DNA of 64,000 nucleotides from Boswellia sacra. Taxonomy: Eukaryota; Streptophyta; Magnoliopsida; Sapindales; Burseraceae. The notes under the pieces are model-generated. The model ran no database searches, was not told where the DNA came from, and was given only the letters and a program-made list of their open reading frames with translations. The DNA is taken from contig SNVD02014058.1 in assembly GCA_013180625.2 (NCBI GenBank), forward strand, positions 24,214 through 88,213. Reading direction: 5' to 3'. The position numbers were made by a program, and so were the translations under genes. Positions 23,030-35,270 of this stretch are shown one piece after another (within the stretch, counting starts at the first letter, position 1; each line of letters begins with the position of its first letter).

Positions 23030-23815
23030 TCTCCATGCTCAGACTTCCTCTCTCATTAATGCTTCAATTTTTTTAGACACTCATTTCGAAAATGCCCCAA
23101 GTTCTTATAATAATGACACCTAAACTTTGATTTGTCAAGCTTTTTTGACGACGATCGATTCTTACCCTTGTTGCTTTTGACAGTTAGTGCTTTATTTTTG
23201 CTCCCAGTACTCAAAATCTTTTCTTCAACCTTTTAACTCCATCTTCTTGGACCTAATTATAGGTTCCAATTCTTCCATGGTTAAAGAATCACGACAATAC
23301 CTAAAGGTATCTCTCAATTAAGTGTAAGTCGTTGGCAAAGAATTCAGCAGGATGACTGTTTGATTTTCTTCATCGATCTTTTCATCAATGTTTTCCAGAT
23401 CAATGACTGTTATATTAAAATCATCAATATTCTCATCAATGCTCTTTTCCTGGTGTATTTTGAATCCAAATAGCTTTACCTTCAAATATATTTGGTTTGT
23501 CAAAGATTCGTCGTATACAAACTCTCTAACTTCAAACAAATCCCACCTGCAGTTGTCTCCTTCAAAACCTGTCTCAACATATTGTCATTCAGATGCTGGA
23601 TAATGGTACTATATGTTGCCAACATCTCTTGTTTATGCTTTTTAGTCATTATAGTTGGTAGTTTACTCTCATCACCTAAGGCCTTAGCCACATTCTTCTA
23701 AACCACATAGCTCTCATCCTCTTATGCCAAATACTAAGGTCACCCTTCCCATTAAACTGTTACATCTCAAATTTTATGACATCTCAAATTCAAGAACCAA
23801 AGCTCTGATTTCAGT
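23030..23815 (-). pseudogene. Ty1/copia gag (UBN2-type), truncated
   Basis: Minus-strand reading immediately inside the LTR at 23816. It gives the gag segment LESLYTTNL...NQIYLKVKLFGFKI and DENIDDFNITVIDLENI...VILLNSLPTTY, then a CCHC knuckle whose second cysteine is Y (CHYYKNLGHFRNEC, about 23075-23120). Similarity stops near 23030, and no protease, integrase or RT follows. The gag would form the virus-like particle. Stops and frameshifts are present. Confidence 0.85.
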
Positions 23816-24659
23816 TGTTATGATTTTAGACCACTCGTAGAAGCGATTTTATCCGAGATCTTAATCAAATTATGATAAAACAACGAGCAAGAAATCAAAC
23901 AAAAAAATAGATAAGACATATCAATACTAGATTTATAATGTTTCGGCCAATTAAGCCTACGTCCACTTAGAAGATCTCATGCAGTAGCTTTATTCAGTCA
24001 ATGATAAAGAAGAATTACAATAATACGAGCAGTAATTGCAACGATTTCAAACCTCACAGCTTTCATACACATATACCCTAAGATAATCAATAATCTATAA
24101 TATATGCTTCCAAGGAAAACTAACTGAGAAGAACTTCCATGAACACCAGATCTCTCACATGATTATCTCTCTAACATAACACGCAAAGGATACCACACCG
24201 ATGGTGTTTGTTTACAAGAATTTCCAAACAGTTGATTTCCAAGACCACTCCCACATGTTGCCAAACCTTACAGCCTTCCAAGGTGTCTAAAATGCTTTCT
24301 TCCGTCTTTCTCTTCCACCACTTTCGTAGTATTTTCCACTCATATGAACAAGACTTATATATAGGCCTTTGAGTTTCTTTCCTATTCTAACAATGATTCC
24401 TAGACTATTAGTATAATAAAAACTCTTTCTATTTTAGTTTCCCTATTAAACTATGAGTATCCAAGATTATTTTATTGGGAAACAAATTACAATCAAACTT
24501 AATTTATTAGTTTGATACATATCCAATTTGTTTTAATCCCAATCTAGAAACACATCCTATATTGCCTAATATTATAATAAGACAAAACCACAAATAATAG
24601 ATATTACCATTGCAGTTGCATACTATTTATCCTATGTAAATGTAGATCACAAACTAACA
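23816..24659 (-). repeat. LTR of the truncated copia element
   Basis: Starts TGTTATGATTTTAG and ends AACTAACA. On the minus strand it is followed at once by a primer-site-like sequence, the complement of CTCTGATTTCAG (23802-23813), close to the tRNA-Met site. A fragment similar to its far end occurs in the B locus at about 48190-48285. Confidence 0.75.
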
Positions 24660-24666
24660 TAGTATT

Positions 24667-26311
24667 TGTTAGCCCTAAGGCTACATGATAATTTTGATGA
24701 TAACAATACACATTGATTAATTGTGATTTACTAACATGTTTATTTATGTGCAAGAGTAATATCATTGAAATAATTGTCAAATCAAGAAAAGGCTTATTAA
24801 AATGAAGTGTTGAAGCTAAGGAGAAGACTACATGTTAAAGGCACCAAAGTTTAAGAACAAGGTTTGATCAAGGAATGTGACACATGAGCAATGTTCAATC
24901 AATTGGTCATATATTTCTCTACAAATATCCAAATGATGTGATTCTTGAGCCTTTGGAAAGCTTACTCAATTTATAACATTTCATATGTTTTAAAGAAATT
25001 CAAATTTCAAGTGCAAGGTTGTCCAAATCATCATGCAAGTTGAAAGACAAATGGAAGCAGCTGACATGAGCACCGAATACTCTTTTGGACATATCTTGAG
25101 CTAGAAAAATCAAAATGACTTGATTCTTGTGGCATTAGAAAGATGACTTAATGGGGCACATTTCATATTTTTTTGAAGAAATTCAAATTTCAAATGGAAG
25201 GCCGACATAATTGACATGCAATTCGGTGGACTGACACAGAGAAGAAAAATCAACTCACATGAGCACCGAATGGTGTTTTGGCCATATCTTAAGATAGAGA
25301 TATCCAAATTCTTTGAATCTTAATGTTTTGGAAAGCTTATTCAAATATGAAGATCTTTTATGTTTTGAAGAAATTCAAATTTCAAACGGAAGGCTGACAG
25401 AATTATCATTCAATTCGGTGGACTGACACATGGAAGAAAAATCAAGTCACATGAGCACCGAATGGTGTTTTGGCCATATCTTGAGCTACAGATATCCAAA
25501 TGACTTGATTCTTGATGCGTTGGAAAGCTTATTCAAATGTGCAGATCTTTTATGTTTTACAGATTTTCAAATTTCAAACGGAACATTGACAAAAATGGCA
25601 GACAAGATTACGGTTTTTATGGTGGGCAGAAAATTTGGAGATGGTGTCTTCACTTGATTAAGTTCATCTCATTTGCCTATAAAGGAGCCATTCTCCCATG
25701 CATTCACAAGGCAAGAGAAGCATTTTATCAAGCAAAAAAGCCAAGAGAAATATCAAGTTTATAGAGCTTTTATATTCTTTATCTACTCTTTGAAGAGAGT
25801 TGTACTTTTGTTGTAAAAACTTTTCTTTGTTCTTATATTGTGGTGAGAGTGAGATCTTCTTGTAAAGGATAAAAGATATCCTTGAGAGAACTCTTTCCCT
25901 TGGTGAGGTTGTTCATCAAGAAGAACTCTTGGTGTGGTGTTATCAAGAGTTGAAGAAAAAGTCTTGGTGAGGTTGTTCATCAAGCAAGTTGTAAAGTTTC
26001 TACAACTTAGTGGAAAGCCTAGCTTGTGGAGCTAGGAGCCCGTGGACGTAGGCAAGGTTTGCCGAACCACGTAAATTGAGTTTGCACTCTCTCTATCCCT
26101 ATACTCTTTACATTTACTTGCACTTGAGATTATTTATTATTGCTATTCTCTTGATTGCATCTTAGATAACTTCTATTTTCATCTTCTTCACTTCTATTCT
26201 CAAAAGAAAAAGTGAAATAATTTTTATCTTTCAAGAAAAGTTTTATAAATTCGTTTTGATAAATAAAACCCAATTCACCCCCCCTCTTGGGTTGTCATAC
26301 CTGGGTCAACA
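24667..26311 (+). mobile_element. Solo LTR of a copia element (SIRE/Maximus-like)
   Basis: Begins TGTTAGCCCTAAGG and ends GGGTCAACA, with the 5-bp duplication GTATT at 24662-24666 and 26312-26316. The last 50 bases (CCAATTCACCCCCCCTCTTGG, with one more C here) are characteristic of long copia LTRs of the SIRE group. It sits immediately beyond the end of the truncated copia LTR. No internal region remains. Confidence 0.9.
24880..25600 (+). repeat. Tandem repeat of about 192 bp inside the solo LTR
   Basis: Four diverged units, recognised by the GAGCACCGAATGG-type block at 24887, 25068, 25261 and 25453, giving spacings of 181, 193 and 192 bases. Each contains GGCCATATCTTGAG and GGAAAGCTTATTCAA segments. 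They fill the upstream half of the LTR, where the promoter would be. Confidence 0.85.
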
Positions 26312-26316
26312 GTATT

Positions 26317-29131
26317 AAATCTTTTGAGTCATCCTCATTCATTGGAATCTAAGCGTATCACCTTTGTGACGGAGTGGTACAAATGACATAATTATTGGAA
26401 AGAAATACTTACTGTTTATATGACCAGGTCCACATAGCCATTGCCACAATGAGCATCTAGAATTTTATTTATTTATTTTTCAAGAATCTTCACGGCTAAA
26501 AGGGTGCAAACTTGAAATTTACTGGATTCATACTTTAAAATACAGATTCATATAATGCTCCTCCACAATGTGCCATAACTTTTTGACCCTCCAACGGAAA
26601 GTGCTCATATATATATAAGCATCCAATAGCCAAGAAGCGAAGCCTTTTTTTTTCTTTTTTTTAAATGATATATTCTATTATAAAACCCATGACTCCGGAA
26701 TCCACATTAGACGTACATATATTAAAATTCTAAAAAGAAGTAATTGGAGTCCAAATCTGCAAAATGCTCTCCTCAGTTTTATTGGCCTCAATGGCAAAAG
26801 AGTCTCTCTAAGAGCTAATCCATTATGTGTTCGCAATTTTCCGTTTTAAGTCCTAATACATATTAGTCAATACCAAATGAAAAACATAAATAGTTTTTTG
26901 AACATCATCTATGAAAGTTGCTTTAACAAAATAGAATACTTCATATCAATTTTCTGCAAGTTCAGTTTTGCTAATCACGTTTCTAAGCTCCTCATCAGTC
27001 AATTTAATTGGAGCATCACCAAATACTGTAAAATATTCATGCTCCTGCATAAGCGTAATGAAACTTGTCAACTATTGCTTACTTGCTTGCAAAAAAAAAA
27101 AAAAAAAAAAAAAGAAGCCAAAAACAAAAAAGAATTAAAAAATTGTTTGTGATACTAGTTGAAGAAATAGTCATTGAATATCATTTGAGAAGCACTTAAT
27201 GGCATTTAAGAAAGAAAACTATACTCTGCAATCAATGAAATTGAAGCCAAAAAGCATCGTGTAGTGGCTGCTTTTTTGTTACTTATTTGCTGGGGTGTTT
27301 GATTTAATTTTAATTTAGAGTTTAAGATATTTAATTTTGAAAAGGATTCAAGGAAAATTTATTAGTAGATATGTTTGACTTTTATTTGAGTTTTAAGGTA
27401 TTTTATTTAAAGATAAAGTAGGTAAGGCAAGGAGAGGGATAAAAATAGAATTTTTTAATTTATTTAAAATATTTTTATATTTTATAATTTAATTATTAGT
27501 AAATAACTTTACTACCCTCATTGATGACATACTCCCCAAATTTTTACCCTAAATCTCATATCTTAAATAATATGACAAATGAAATATCACTTATTGAATG
27601 GATTATACGATTGTGCGGTATGTCATTACATAATAACAAATCCACTTGATAACATTAACGGAATACACATCATTTGAGATACAATTCGGGATAACTATTT
27701 TTAAAAAATTAGGAGAGTAAGGATTCAACAAAGAATAATGATATGCATTTAATTTGGACTTGCCAAATGAATGGTGTGATAATGTAATCAGTAACATGGT
27801 GTGATATAATAATGTTAATTTTATGCCATGTCATTTGAGATGCATAATTTTGAGATAAATTTTGAGATGCGTATCTCTACCCTTCAACAAACAAGGGGGA
27901 TGTTGCATGACAATCACCCTTTTTACTCTTAAGACATCTTAATCTAATTTGGTTCCTTCCTTGTAATTTCTCTAATTATAAATTTATTATTAAATTTGAT
28001 TATTAGTATCTAAAAATATTAAATTCATTACTAAATTTTGACTAATAATATTTAAAAGTGGTTATTTGTGCGAGGGAATTTTGTATAAACATTCTTTTAT
28101 AGATAACGGACATAACTCCTTTTATCCATTAACACTCCCAAAAAGACACGACCAAGAAAGTGGCCGTAAATCCTGCTTCCGTCAGCCTCAAATCCCCGCA
28201 CTTGTACCGCTTTGTGGGATTTTCCCGCAAGCCCATTTCCCATTTTTCGCAACAAGTTCTGGTTCCTGCAAACCATTTGTAAATCTTTAACCAACTATTG
28301 TAGATTGACCTAGGATTCCTGATCAAGTTATTTAGTGGCCAGGCAGCTGTTATATTTAATCATTTTTTTTTTCACTCTTGCATGGTCAATTTGCCTGGAA
28401 ACTTCCATTGCCATCTGGTTTGCTTTCGTTTTTTGTTTGTTGAATGCGGAGGATCGTGTTCTCAAGTTCGGCTTGCAATGGTTCAAATAAAATAATTTCG
28501 AATTGATGAAGAAAAAATCCAATGGAGCTTGTTAAATCCACCAAGACCATATTCAAATTGATGAAAGAAAAGAAAAGTTCACCGAGATTAATAGCGATTT
28601 AAAATAAACAAACTTTTTTGTTAGAATCATTTCAGGTCTTTCATTATAACTCAAAAATATTATTGACTATTTATGTTTTCAAAGTAATTATTCAATAAGA
28701 GATGATTTAGATTTTAAGATATCATAGATTTCTAATCTTACTTGATAAACTATAAAGATTTTTAATTTAGTTTTGGTAAAGATCTTTTATTTAATTTTTC
28801 AATTCGTATCCTTATCCGTAAATTACTCAATAAATAATTTCATATTAAAATTTACTTTAATATAATGGGTTTTCTAATCATTAAGCATTAGCCACCCCAC
28901 CCCAAAAAAAAAAAAAGATTTTTAATGAACTTAATTTAGAAATATGATTGACGAGTTAAAAAATGAGATCTATAGAAGCATTTTAAAGAAAAAAGAGCTC
29001 AACTAAGACAGTGCATGGGTAAACAAATCTGCATGAGAGTTTGCAAGGCCCATCGGAGACCATCTATGGTAACTTCTAGAATACCAGACTATATAGCATC
29101 CTGGAATTCTCCGGAGTTGTAGTTGGGGGTT
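26317..29131. other. Intergenic, no intact gene
   Basis: The segment 26670-27130 is similar to the B flank at 56130-56290, so it belongs to the duplicated RLP locus. A run of about 24 A lies at 27090-27113. Positions 27293-27890 begin GGGGTGTTTGA and end with CAACAAACAAGGGGG, possibly a small non-autonomous DNA element, but the inverted ends are weak. Nothing coding is supported up to 29131. Confidence 0.45.
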
Positions 29132-29486
29132 GATTAGAGTAGGGTTGGCAATGAGGCAGGACGGGTTTGGGGCGGCAGGTACCTAGCCTTGTCCCGCTCA
29201 ACTATTTTTTGTCCCGTCCCACCCCATTGCCCCTATGCAGGGCAAGGCGGGGCAAAAAAAATTTGAGCAGATGCAGACCCAACCCGCCCCTAAATATTTA
29301 TATTTTTACAATTACACCCCTATAAAATTTATATATTTTGTAATGTCATCCCCTATAATATTTACATATTTGCAAATAACTCCATTCTAAATTTTTCATC
29401 ATATTATTTATAATTATGATCATTTTTTAACAATAATAAAAATAACATATCTTCAAACTAAAATCAAAATGGTTGTGTATTATAAT

Positions 29487-30440
29487 TTGATTTTATTAGT
29501 AATAATGTTACATACTCTATTAGAAATAATGTTAAAAGTGTATTATTGCTTGTAAACTAATTAATTGATAAATTTTTAAATAGTTGATAATACAATTAAA
29601 TAATTTATCAATAGCACGTTGATTTAATTTTAATATAATAATAGTAATAATATGATTGGCATATTCATGTACCAATTAGTTAACATTATAAATATTTATG
29701 AAACATTAATAATTTAATTAATGAATTTAAATTACGATAAATCATATATTTATGGTTATAAGATTATTTTTGTCATTTTTCTATTTACATATATAGAAAA
29801 TAATATATTGATTATATTAAAGGTATACATTTTGAAAATAATCTTGTTAATATTGCAATAATTTAATTTATATTTAGTAATCTATATCAAGTTGTAATAT
29901 TGTATATATTATATAAATTTAATTACTATAAAATATAAATATTTAATTACCATAAATTACCATTTGATTTTATTAGTAATAATGTTACATACTCTATTAG
30001 AAATAATGTTAAAAGTGTATTATTGATTGTAAATTAGTTAACTAACAATTTTTCAAATAGTTGATAATACAATTAAATAATTTTTCAATAGCATGTTGAT
30101 TTAATTTCAATTTCAATTTAATAATAGCAATAATATGATTGGCATATACTAATTAATTAACATTATATATATTTATGAAACATTAATAATTTAATTAATT
30201 AATTTAAATTACGATAAATCATATATTTAATGTTATAGGATTATTTTTATCATATTTCTAGTTACATATTTAGAAAATACTATATTGATTATATTAAAGG
30301 TATACATTTTGAAAATAATATTGTTAATATTGTAATAATTTAATTAGTACTTAATAATCTATATCAAGATTGTATATATTATACAAATTTAATTACCATA
30401 AAATACAAATATTTTATTTTGTCATTATAACATGACTAAA
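29487..30440. repeat. Tandem duplication of about 475 bp within the hAT element
   Basis: Two direct copies beginning TTTGATTTTATTAGTAATAATG, at about 29489 and 29964, run in parallel through the same landmarks (GTGTATTATTG, AATTTAAATTACGATAAATC, GGTATACATTTTGAAAATAAT). The second copy is closed by the retrotransposon target site. Confidence 0.85.
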
Positions 30441-30466
30441 TTGATGTTAATATACTAAAAGATGTT

Positions 30467-31879
30467 TAATAAGTGTCTATTTATGTATTATTTTCATATC
30501 AATTCGTCCATGTTTCTTTGCTATATTCCTTGGTATTTTTATGTTTTTGTGTGGTTTTTATGTTTATAGGAGTTTTGGAGCAACTTGCACAAAAATGGAG
30601 TAAAACCCTTCATTTTCACCTCTGCTAGTCAACCATCTTCTCGGATTTAATTGCATTGATATACAATGAACTCGATGTCGCATTGATATATCGTTGGAAA
30701 GCTCTCGAAGTCTATTTTCTGGAGAAATTTACGGTTTATAAATCCATTCACTGTACCAAAAGTTGTAATCAAAACAGTGTGAGAAGTGTAGAAATGTAAT
30801 TCCACAAATCACTGTAGCATGTGTAATACGGGATACTATAGTAGGTTACTGTAGCAGAGTATTTAAACACATTTTAGGGTTTTATTTTCATAACTTGAAG
30901 AGGGGAAAACGTGGGAGGAGGCTACATCTTTGGATTTATCTCATCTCTTGGAGTTCTTGAAGGAGATTGAAGGCTTGGAAAGAGGAAGAACTACAAATCC
31001 TAAGAGATTTCATCAAATTTGCTAAGTTTTCCCTTTCCCTTTAATTTTCTGGAATGTCTCCATATTGTATTGTATTTGTATTCTATCTGAATATGTGTAA
31101 CTAAATCTGAATTGGTTGAGGGTGATTTCAAAGCCCTTGATATGGATTTTGTGAGTTGATTGTGTAAGAAATTGTTATCCAATTCTCTACTTGAAGTTGC
31201 TTGTATTTTCCCATATCTAATGCTTATGATTGCTTACTGATTGTATTTGGAATGGCCAACTGAATATAATCTGTTGTTGTCTATTGCTAGATTAGAAATC
31301 TTGATCCGTAATTGTCATGAATTTCCAATCATTAGTAGCAAAATTGTGATCAGAAATTGCAATTGGAAAATACAACCTAGGTTAAATAATCTGAACTTGT
31401 GTGATTATTGCTTAGATCAACTTATCTTTTTCATCGTAATGCTTCCATTAAATTAAACTCAGAGAGCTTGTTCTAGGTTGTTTAATGGATAGAGATTAAA
31501 TAAAGAGCTTGTTTTATTTAACAACAAAATAAGGAAAGATTGGGGTAATAGAGCTTGTTATTATCTACGGTTGATAACTTCAATGCTGTAATTGGATGAC
31601 AATTCTACGATTAATTCGCAAATCCATATCTTGTGGTAGAGAAGGATCCCTTAAACCAGATTTCTCTCATTGATCTTCCATTCAAATTAACTTCTGTTTT
31701 GTTATTCTTAATTTGCATTCTTATTTCATTTAGTTAATCATTCAACAAAACCCCCTTGTTTAATTTATTGTTGCTGGAAAATAATAAATTTAATTAGAAT
31801 CAATCCTCGTGGGAACGATATCTTACTCATCACTTTATCACTTGTGCGACTAGTATACTTGCTAGTTTCGAACGCATCA
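30467..31879 (+). repeat. 5' LTR
   Basis: 1413 bp, same length as the 3' LTR, with scattered differences. It starts TAATAAG where the 3' copy has TGATAAG, so the terminal TG has mutated, and it ends CGAACGCATCA. A TATTTAAA at about 30860 is a candidate TATA element. Confidence 0.95.
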
Positions 31880-31885
31880 AATTTT

Positions 31886-31903
31886 TGGCGCCGTTGCTGG
31901 GGA
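31886..31903 (+). promoter_or_regulatory. Primer binding site, tRNA-Asp
   Basis: TGGCGCCGTTGCTGGGGA lies 6 bases after the 5' LTR. It matches the complement of the plant tRNA-Asp 3' end at 17 of 18 positions. This primer is usual for Athila-lineage elements. Confidence 0.9.
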
Positions 31904-31992
31904 TTGATTTTCTAATCGATTTGTTATTTTGTTTTCATTGTTGATTCATATTTTTGTTTGTTTTTCTTTTTTGATTGTTTGTGTTTAGACGA

Positions 31993-32695
31993 CATGGCAA
32001 TAAACTTCCATCAATTCAGTGGCGGATTTGAGCCATAACTACGATGGAGAGTAAATGAGGTAAGCACTCCAAACATTGAACAAAAACTTTTTGAGTTAAC
32101 TTCTCTTGTGGAAAACATGGCTGTAGGACATATGCAGAAATCTTATGCATGTGAGGTATATTCTACCATGGAGCATCCAATCGACATGTATCCAACTTTG
32201 CAAGGAGATATGGAACAAGCCAATGCCATGGATGGATTTCCAGGACAAACAATGCAATGGTATGATCCCTTCTCTAACACTTATAATGCTGGATGGGGAG
32301 ATCATCCTAATTTTAATTACTGGAATCATCAACCAATCGCCCCAAATGCCATACCAAATCGGCCACAAGGTTTTAATCAACCTAGAGTGCAGCAACAATT
32401 TCAAATGCAATCACCACCAATGCCACAACCAACACCACAACCAGCTCCAGAAAACTCAGGTATGTCACTCCAGGATATTGTTAATGCACTTGCCACTAAC
32501 ACAATGTAATTCCAGCAGGAAACGGGGGCAAGTATCCAAAATCTCGCAAATCAAATGGGACAATTGGCTACTAGCATGAGCAAATTCGAGGGCCAATGCT
32601 CAGAAAAATTATCTTCTCAAACGGTAATCAATCCAAGAGAGAATGCTTGTGCGATAACTTTGCGAAGTGGATAGCAAATTCAAAATGGAGAGCAA
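31993..32695 (+). pseudogene. gag remnant of the Athila-like element
   Basis: An ATG at 31993 starts a short leader that meets a stop (TAA near 32036). After an apparent deletion near 32068 the reading resumes with QKLFELTSLVENMA and the ORF at 32108-32509. That ORF contains the Athila gag C-terminal hallmark, YDPFSNTYNAGWGDHPNFNYW, one residue longer than shown by family consensus spacing. The first knuckle cysteines are gone. After a TAA at 32507-32509 the frame goes on (ETGASIQNLANQMGQLATSMSK) to a TAG near 32672. Most of gag, including the capsid core, is missing. Confidence 0.8.
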
Positions 32696-33478
32696 ATGGA
32701 AACTGGGGCAAGTATCCAAAACCTAGCAAAGAAATCACAAACTAATGAAGGAGATGACACCACTTCCACCATGAACAAGACATCATCTTCTAAGGTAAAT
32801 CTTAAGACTCCTATTCCTTCTTATGTTACTCCTCCACCTTTTCCTAGCAGATTTGCAAAATCAAAGAGGGAGGAACAAGAACATGAAAACCTGGAGACTT
32901 TTCGTAAGATTGAGGTAAATATACAACTTCTGGATGTTATCGAGCAAGTACCTCATTGTACAAAATGTTTCAAGGAGTTATGCACCAGCAAGAGAAAGTT
33001 AAAAGGAAATAAGAAAGTAAGTGTGGGGGAAAATGTTTCAGCTGTTCTACAAAGAAAAATTCCTCCGAAATGCAAAGATCCGGGTACGTTCACCATTCCA
33101 TGCATCATTGGTAAAACCAAGTTTGAAAGAGGTATGTTAGATTTAGAAGCATCTATTAATATCATGCCATATTCTATTTATGCTTCTTTAAATCTTGGAC
33201 CTTTTGCGAAAACTAGTATTACCATTCAACTTGCTGATCAGTTTAATGCATATCCCAAAAGAGTTGTGGAAGATGTGCTTGTGCAGGTGAATCAATTGGT
33301 TTTCCCAGCAAACTTCTATGTCCTTGAAATTGAGGATGAGACCTCTCCTAATCCAACTCCGAGTCTTTTAGGGAGACCATTCTCGAAAACTGTTAGAACC
33401 AAGATTGATGTTCATGATGGCACTCTCATCATGGAGTTTGATAGCAAGGTGATATGTTTCAATATTTTGAGGCAATGA
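32696..33478 (+). pseudogene. Athila-type aspartic protease region
   Basis: A 260-codon frame. It opens with METGASIQNLAKKSQ, a near copy of the segment just upstream, so a short duplication lies at the gag/protease border. It then has a proline-rich linker (TPIPSYVTPPPFP), KKVSVGENVSAVLQRKIPPK and the retropepsin-like domain: MLDLEASINIMPYSIY, where the family has D-L-G-A-S, so the active-site glycine is E here. SLLGRPFSKT and TLIMEFDSKVICFNI follow. The fold is recognisable but activity is doubtful. It overlaps the next frame by 25 bases. Confidence 0.85.
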
Positions 33479-34110
33479 GGTACTCTAGTGACTTACATTC
33501 TGTTTTTGCAGTTGACGTTGTTGATTCTTTGCCACAACAATATTTTGAGTTAACTCGCAAGTATGGATTGGATGTAGCTATTAGTGAGCATATAGGGACA
33601 GAAAATTCCAATGAATCAGGAATTTTGATACAAGTGTCCAAAGAAATGCAGGAAGCTATGGCATGCTTAGATGAGACTATAGCTATAATCACAAACAGGT
33701 ATGATGTTTCGTACATTGAATTGCCTTTATCTAATGAGAAACTTCTTCCTTCTGTGATGAAAGCCAATACCTTGGAGCTTAAGATACTTCCAGATTATTT
33801 GAGGCATGTGTTTTTGGGTGACAAAGATCCTTTGCTAGTTACAATAGAAATGGGCCTTGCACCACTACAAGAAGAGAAACGCGTTTGAGTACTTAGAGTT
33901 CACAAAACAGCTATTAAGTGGACGATTGCTAACATCCGAGGCCCAGCCATATGCTTGCACCATTTCTTGTTTGGAAGAAGGATCCCAAGCCCACTAGAGA
34001 AGCACAGCGGAGTTGGATCCTCCCATGATGGAACCAAAGTCGGGCCTGAGGACATTAAACCAAGCGCTTTTATGGGGAGGCAACCCAATGTTTTTGCAAA
34101 ATAAATTAAA
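33454..34110 (+). pseudogene. Start of pol (pre-RT region), joined to the end of pol
   Basis: The ORF at 33454-33888 reads through the protease-RT linker to LELKILPDYLRHVFLGDKDPLLV and PLQEEKRV, which precede RT in this lineage. After a stop (33886-33888) VLRVHKTAIKWTIANIRG can still be read, then a frame-damaged EAQRSWILP-like segment. From about 34045 the sequence is the very end of pol (PSAFMGRQPN). The RT palm, RNase H and integrase are therefore deleted in between. A second, similar LKPLPKDLKRAYMGEE segment recurs at 34398-34445. Confidence 0.75.
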
Positions 34111-34601
34111 AAAAGAAAAGAAAAATAAAATAAGGTAATAATGATCGATTTTGTGTCTCGAGGAGATTCCTTTCGTAGGCCATCAAATTGATCAGGTTTT
34201 ATCTCTCTTTGACATCTGTCTTATTTGTTTTTATTTGTTTTTACTGTTTTTGACTTTTGTTTGTTATTGCGTTGTTATCTCTTTTATGTGTCTTTAGTTT
34301 TGTTTCTGCTCTTTTCTTTTCCTTCCTTTTGTTTAATTTGATTATTTCGTACTTCGAATTCATTTGTGCAACAGCTTGAGGAAACATCAAAAGGGGAGCT
34401 GAAACCATTGCCCAAAGATTTGAAACGTGCATATATGGGAGAAGAACAAACTCAATCGCATTATCGGTAATATCTCTCCTTTTCTCTTCTTCAATTGATG
34501 CTGATATCTTTTTGTCGAACATTCGTAAATATCTCCCTTCACTTCCTCAAAATGCTGTGTTTAAAATTTATAAAGTACGAATAACTAGACTTTGGGCATT
34601 G

Positions 34602-35012
34602 ATGCTCCTAAATGTGCCTGCGGATATCCGATGGCTTATCGAAGCCAAGGTGAGATTGTCCGGTGAGCCGGACATTAATCTCGCAAAATACATGCCTGGT
34701 CTAGGAAAGAGCTACTACGCCAAGAGGCGAAGAGCGAAAAGGTTACAAGTATGTTATAATTGTGCTAGATGGACTTGTAACCAGACTTGTCGTTCATTAG
34801 GTTTTGCGTCCAGGAATAGAGAAGATAAACTTTCATTTATTAAGAATGGTTTGAGTAATGAGTCGCTGGATAATGTTTTATTAACTCTTGAGTCACATTC
34901 TTGCAGACTTGTTCAGCGTGAATTGCTTAATCTATGGACACAATTTCGTGATGAATTGCAGTGTTATAGTCTAGGGAATCTGACTAAAAACGACCTGTTT
35001 GCCAGTTTATAA
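34602..35012 (+). CDS. Cysteine-rich basic ORF resembling betaflexivirus nucleic-acid-binding proteins
   Basis: I chose the ATG at 34602 (136 codons). The frame is open further upstream, to about 34430, without another ATG. The central motif is GLGKSYYAKRRRAK followed by C-x2-C-x4-C-x3-C (34705-34800), preceded by PADIRWLIEAKVRLSGE. An arginine-rich YA-K/R-RRRA stretch directly before a cysteine pair is the signature of the small cysteine-rich nucleic-acid-binding proteins of carlaviruses and relatives, some of which suppress RNA silencing. The C-terminal 70 residues are unrecognised. It is not a normal Athila product. The assignment is by motif only, and a zinc ribbon of other origin is the alternative. 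The frame is free of stops. Confidence 0.5.
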   Translation: MLLNVPADIRWLIEAKVRLSGEPDINLAKYMPGLGKSYYAKRRRAKRLQVCYNCARWTCNQTCRSLGFASRNREDKLSFIKNGLSNESLDNVLLTLESHSCRLVQRELLNLWTQFRDELQCYSLGNLTKNDLFASL

Positions 35013-35270
35013 GAAAACTGGATGGGAAGCAAATCCCCGACTCATAGAAGGCGTTTCAGCCGTTACTGGACGTAAAACCAGAGGAAGATGTGAGCCACAA
35101 TCACAACTACTTGTATATTTGAATGTGTGTTGTTGTTGTAGAATTTTTTTTTTCTTGTTTCGTTGGATCTGATTATCAATGTTGTTTTTGTGTTGTTGTT
35201 GTTTGTTGATTTTGTTTGTTTTAATTTCAAGTTTTCTTTTTGACAAACCATATGACTACCCTATGGCATA

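Noticed and set aside
24880..25600. CRISPR-like array
   Set aside because: The 190-bp units are contiguous tandem repeats with no spacer structure, within a plant LTR.
27293..27890. Possible MITE with GGGGTGTTTG-type ends
   Set aside because: The inverted similarity to the right end is short and no target duplication was found. I noted it only as intergenic content.
28066..28522. Short frames on both strands around 28100-28500
   Set aside because: No similarity to known proteins, no repeat relation, and both strands open for similar lengths, as expected by chance.
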